This document shows, piece by piece, positions 5,023 through 7,055 of a DNA stretch of 7,055 nt (within the stretch, counting starts at the first letter, position 1; the number at the start of each line of letters is the position of its first letter). Made by a program: the position numbers and the translations under genes. The stretch covers positions 1 to 7,055 of the forward strand of contig JACZSI010000093.1 of NCBI GenBank assembly GCA_022574265.1, in the 5' to 3' direction. The notes below the pieces were generated by a model, which saw only the letters and a program-made list of their open reading frames with translations, was not told the origin of the DNA and searched no databases. Origin of the DNA: Chloroflexota bacterium (GTDB lineage: Bacteria > Chloroflexota > Dehalococcoidia > Lucifugimonadales > Australimonadaceae).

Positions 5023-5733
5023 ATGGCAACGCGGATCTGGCGAGACGAGGTCCTGCGACTGATAAGGGACGAAGCCGCCCAGCTCGTCGAGGTGCTGCCT
5101 CGGCCTGAGTACGAGGACGAGCACATCGAAGGAGCGATCAGCATCCCGCTCAAGAGCCTCGACCGAGAGGCCCACGAACGGTTGGACCGGGAACGGCCGG
5201 TCGTCGTGTACTGATGGGACGCGCTCTGAGACATGAGCCCACGGGCCGCGGCGCGGCTCGAAACACTCGGATTCGACAAGGTCTACGACTACGTGCCCGG
5301 CAAGTCGGACTGGATCGCGGCGGGACTGCCTACCGTGCGCCAGTCGCCCGGCCCGCCGACCGCCGGCATGACGCTGCGGGCCGGCGATATCGTCAGCCAC
5401 CTGGGCGAGCGGCTTGGCGATGCGGCGCGAAGAGCTCGTGCGGAGGGGAAGGACGAGGTCATCGTCGTGGACGACCGGCACGTGGTGCTGGGGCGGGTCC
5501 GCGGCGCGGCCCTCGACGGGGGCCCGGCGACGCTGATCGAAGACGCGATGCGGCCGGGGCCGGCGACGGTCCGGCCGGACACGCTGCTGGAGACCATCGT
5601 CGCCAGCCTGGGGGGTGCCGGGGTCGCCAGTACGCTGGTCACGGACCCGGACGGCCGGTTCATCGGCACCGTCTATCTGGAGGACGCCCGAGGCAGGCTG
5701 GGTCAGCCCCGCGCAGACGCGGCCGGGCGCTAG
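5023..5733 (+). CDS. Rhodanese-CBS domain protein with two in-frame UGAs (probable double selenocysteine)
   Basis: Read through two TGAs (codons 64 and 69), this is a 236-residue cytoplasmic protein. Residues 1-103 form a single rhodanese domain, a sulfurtransferase fold that carries a persulfide on its active-site cysteine: LVEVLPRPEYEDEHIEGA, then the strand VVVY, then the active-site loop, then MSPRAAARLETLGF, VYDY and GKSDW. The loop reads X-W-D-A-L-X-D, where both X are TGA and both correspond to the conserved cysteines of the related C-x-D-x-x-C-D-x-S-P-R-A-A rhodanese group. Residues about 117-225 look like a CBS pair (VIVVDDRHVVLGRV; AMRPGPATVRPDT; LVTDPDGRFIGTV), which may bind a nucleotide and regulate the enzyme. 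ATG 5023 follows GGAGG (5013-5017) by 5 nt. The stop is TAG. Truncation at the first TGA would leave no active site. Confidence 0.85.
5212..5229 (+). other. Paired in-frame UGA codons in the rhodanese active-site loop
   Basis: TGA at 5212-5214 follows VVVY, and TGA at 5227-5229 follows WDAL; both are in the same frame as the flanking rhodanese sequence. The first is at the catalytic cysteine position and the second at the conserved cysteine closing the loop. The result would be a U-x4-U motif. Confidence 0.78.
5242..5260 (+). promoter_or_regulatory. Candidate bacterial SECIS hairpin serving both rhodanese UGAs
   Basis: CGGGCCGC (5242-5249) pairs with GCGGCTCG (5253-5260) as an unbroken 8-bp stem with one G-U pair and the apical loop GGC (5250-5252). 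The loop begins 35 nt after the first TGA and 20 nt after the second, so a single hairpin meets the usual bacterial SECIS distance for both. The loop is at the minimum size, and both of its first bases are G. An alternative pairing of GAGCC (5235-5239) with GGCTC (5255-5259) competes with it. Confidence 0.5.
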
Positions 5734-5740
5734 CTAGCGC
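5727..5740. repeat. 14-bp palindrome spanning convergent stop codons
   Basis: GCGCTAGCTAGCGC is perfectly palindromic. It contains the rhodanese stop (TAG, 5731-5733) and the minus-strand stop (CTA, 5734-5736), so the two convergent genes abut with no gap. It could fold as a 5-bp stem with a 4-nt loop and act as a weak two-way terminator; no T run follows on either strand. Confidence 0.4.
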
Positions 5741-7055
5741 AGGCTCGGGAAGAGCGCCTCGAGGGCGCGCCGCAGCTGGATGCCGCTCAAGAAATCGTCG
5801 CCCACCGCGCTGCTGAGCACGGCTGGCAGCTCATCGTCCCATCTCGCCTCCGGCCCGAACAGGTAGTAGGCGTCGTAGGCAACGGTGGCCGAGCCGGCGT
5901 CCGATGCGAACCACTGTGCGGCGGCCTGCCCGCTGTCCCAGTATTCGACGATGCGATCGTCGGGCGCGAGGCTTGGGAAGGGGCTGGGCCAGGGGTCCAC
6001 TCCCCCTGGACTTGGGTTCCAGACGACGTAGACCTTGAGGTCGAGCTCGGCATCCGAGTCGAGGACCTGCGTTTGGACCCAGATGGCGCGCCCGCGAGCC
6101 GCTGCAAGCTCGGGTGTCACGAGCAGTACGAGCCGGGCAGAGCCGTCGCCGCCGGCGAACGCCGCGCGCAGCACGTCCACGTCGTCGAGCACCTGCACCC
6201 TGCTCGGCTCGTGCTGCTCGACCCTCCCGTCGCCGTCGACCGAATAGCACCAGGTGGAGCTGGTGAAGCCGAGGTAGCTCCGCAGGCCGGTCTGCTGGTT
6301 GTCCCCGAAGATGTCATGCCCGGCGAGCACGTAGCCGTCCTTGTCACCCAGCGGGTCGACGCCGTCGGTATAGGGCATACCGAAGGGGTCTGTCAGCTTG
6401 TCGCTCGTCCCGGCGATGGATGTGGCGTCCGGGAAGGCGGCCATGTCCTGGGTGCCGGCGAAGCACGGGACGGTGCCCTTCGTCACGGGGTTGGGGATCG
6501 AGCTCAGGCCGGCTTGGAACATCAGCTGCGCCACCGCCTCGGACACGATCGCGAGCTCCCCCTCCGGCGTCTTGCGGGCCTGCTCCTCCGGTGTGAGCGT
6601 CGGGGTGGGTGTGGGCGTCGGCGTCGGCGTCGGGGTGGGTCTTGGCGGGCGTGGCGTCTCGGCGCCTGACTCATCGTATTGGCGCACGTAGCCGTCGGGC
6701 TCGACGGTATAGCACCAGACCGATCTGACGAAGCGTACGTAGCTGACGACGGTGCTCGGCAGGAGGTCGGCGAGGATGTCGTGGCCGAACAGGACGTAGC
6801 CGTCCTTGTCGCCCAGATCGCCCGTCCCGCTGGCGTAGACGCGCCCGGCCGGGTCGGCCGGCTTGTCCACGGTGCCGGCGGCTGAGGCGGTGTCGGGGAA
6901 GCGCGTCATGGCGGTCGTGCCCGTGGTGCACGGCGGCTCGCTGGCCGTGACCGGGTTGGGGATGATGCTCAGGCCGTTGTCCGCCATGAGGGTGGCGACG
7001 GCCGCGGAGACGGCATCCAGCTCGGCGAGCTTGGGATCGACCGTTGGCGGGACGG
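5734..7055 (-). CDS. Probable exported protein with two pilin-like repeats and a TP-rich linker (N-terminus outside window)
   Basis: The frame is open to the right edge, so the start and any signal or prepilin peptide are missing; 439 residues are visible. Two repeats of about 115 residues (7023-6670 and 6558-6205) share the order GLS-IPNPVT, PC, FPD, DK, DP-G, LGDKDGYVL-GHDI, S-WCY-V-DG-V-Q. Each has two cysteines exactly 72 residues apart, probably a disulfide. They resemble the C-terminal part of pilin-like proteins of Chloroflexota as I remember them. A proline-threonine linker (6589-6639) separates them. The final 150 residues form another domain with LVLLVTPEL, KVYVVWNPSP, IVEYWDSGQAAAQWF and AYDAYYLFGPEARW, which recalls a thioredoxin-like family but lacks an active-site cysteine pair. 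The protein is probably extracellular. Function unknown. Confidence 0.8.
   Translation of the reverse strand, partial: VPPTVDPKLAELDAVSAAVATLMADNGLSIIPNPVTASEPPCTTGTTAMTRFPDTASAAGTVDKPADPAGRVYASGTGDLGDKDGYVLFGHDILADLLPSTVVSYVRFVRSVWCYTVEPDGYVRQYDESGAETPRPPRPTPTPTPTPTPTPTLTPEEQARKTPEGELAIVSEAVAQLMFQAGLSSIPNPVTKGTVPCFAGTQDMAAFPDATSIAGTSDKLTDPFGMPYTDGVDPLGDKDGYVLAGHDIFGDNQQTGLRSYLGFTSSTWCYSVDGDGRVEQHEPSRVQVLDDVDVLRAAFAGGDGSARLVLLVTPELAAARGRAIWVQTQVLDSDAELDLKVYVVWNPSPGGVDPWPSPFPSLAPDDRIVEYWDSGQAAAQWFASDAGSATVAYDAYYLFGPEARWDDELPAVLSSAVGDDFLSGIQLRRALEALFPSLR
6205..7023 (-). repeat. Protein-level tandem duplication (two pilin-like units)
   Basis: Unit one is encoded at about 7023-6670 and unit two at about 6558-6205. 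Shared segments include IPNPVT, LGDKDGYVL, GHDI and WCY. The two units differ at many positions, so the duplication is old and not a recent copy or assembly artefact. Confidence 0.85.
6589..6639 (-). repeat. TP-dipeptide tract (short tandem DNA repeat)
   Basis: Alternating Pro-Thr codons give a stretch of seven or more PT dipeptides ending in LTP, followed by the charged EEQARKTPEGE. The DNA shows repeated ggcgtc/gggtgt hexamers on the plus strand, so copy number may vary by slippage in steps of 6 bp without frameshift. Such linkers are typical of extended segments between extracellular domains. Confidence 0.75.

Noticed and set aside
4810..5229. TGA read as tryptophan (genetic code 4 or 25)
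   Set aside because: The genes also contain normal TGG tryptophans, the GC content is high, the TGAs align with Cys rather than Trp, and other genes here stop at TGA.
3823..5733. SQR-like and rhodanese genes as decayed pseudogenes
   Set aside because: There are no frameshifts or other stops, the motifs and C-termini are intact, and all three TGAs fall on conserved cysteines. Decay would place stops at random and include TAA or TAG.
5233..5733. A separate gene starting at ATG 5233 after the second TGA
   Set aside because: It would begin inside the rhodanese active-site loop with no convincing ribosome-binding site, and the upstream half in the same frame is the missing half of the domain.

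Overview
The window is GC-rich bacterial DNA, probably chromosomal. Gene content (amidohydrolase plus FAH-family hydrolase, a DapA-like aldolase, a short-chain epimerase, and pilin-like repeats with a TP-rich linker) and a C/G-rich hairpin cluster between genes suggest a Chloroflexota relative (Dehalococcoidia or SAR202 type). That placement is inference; there is no rRNA or tRNA here to support it.

Layout. Bases 1-97 (-) hold the N-terminus of an NAD-dependent epimerase/dehydratase with its own promoter. Bases 98-338 are non-coding and carry three consecutive hairpins. Bases 339-2484 (-) are a two-gene catabolic operon: a metal-dependent amidohydrolase followed 13 nt later by a fumarylacetoacetate-hydrolase-family enzyme. 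Bases 2485-2627 contain two back-to-back promoters. Bases 2628-5733 (+) are a tightly packed four-gene run: a DapA-superfamily aldolase, a 79-residue small protein, a sulfide:quinone-oxidoreductase-like flavoprotein and a rhodanese-CBS protein. Bases 5734-7055 (-) are the C-terminal part of a probably exported protein with two pilin-like repeats; it converges directly on the rhodanese gene.

The main result is that the last two genes of the plus-strand run are each cut by in-frame TGA codons, one at 4810-4812 and two at 5212-5214 and 5227-5229. All three fall at positions where the families carry conserved, redox-relevant cysteines, and homology continues in the same frame after each one up to a TAG stop. 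Other genes in the window end normally in TGA, so TGA is not globally reassigned. A hairpin resembling a bacterial SECIS follows the TGAs in each gene, and the one in the rhodanese lies within the usual distance of both of its TGAs. The simplest reading is a selenocysteine-containing pair: an SQR-like flavoenzyme with a Cys158/Sec330 redox couple and a rhodanese with a Sec-x4-Sec active-site loop. Cysteine insertion by an opal-suppressor tRNA is the main alternative. The two proteins may act in sequence on a sulfur or selenium substrate; that link is inferred from gene order and family knowledge.
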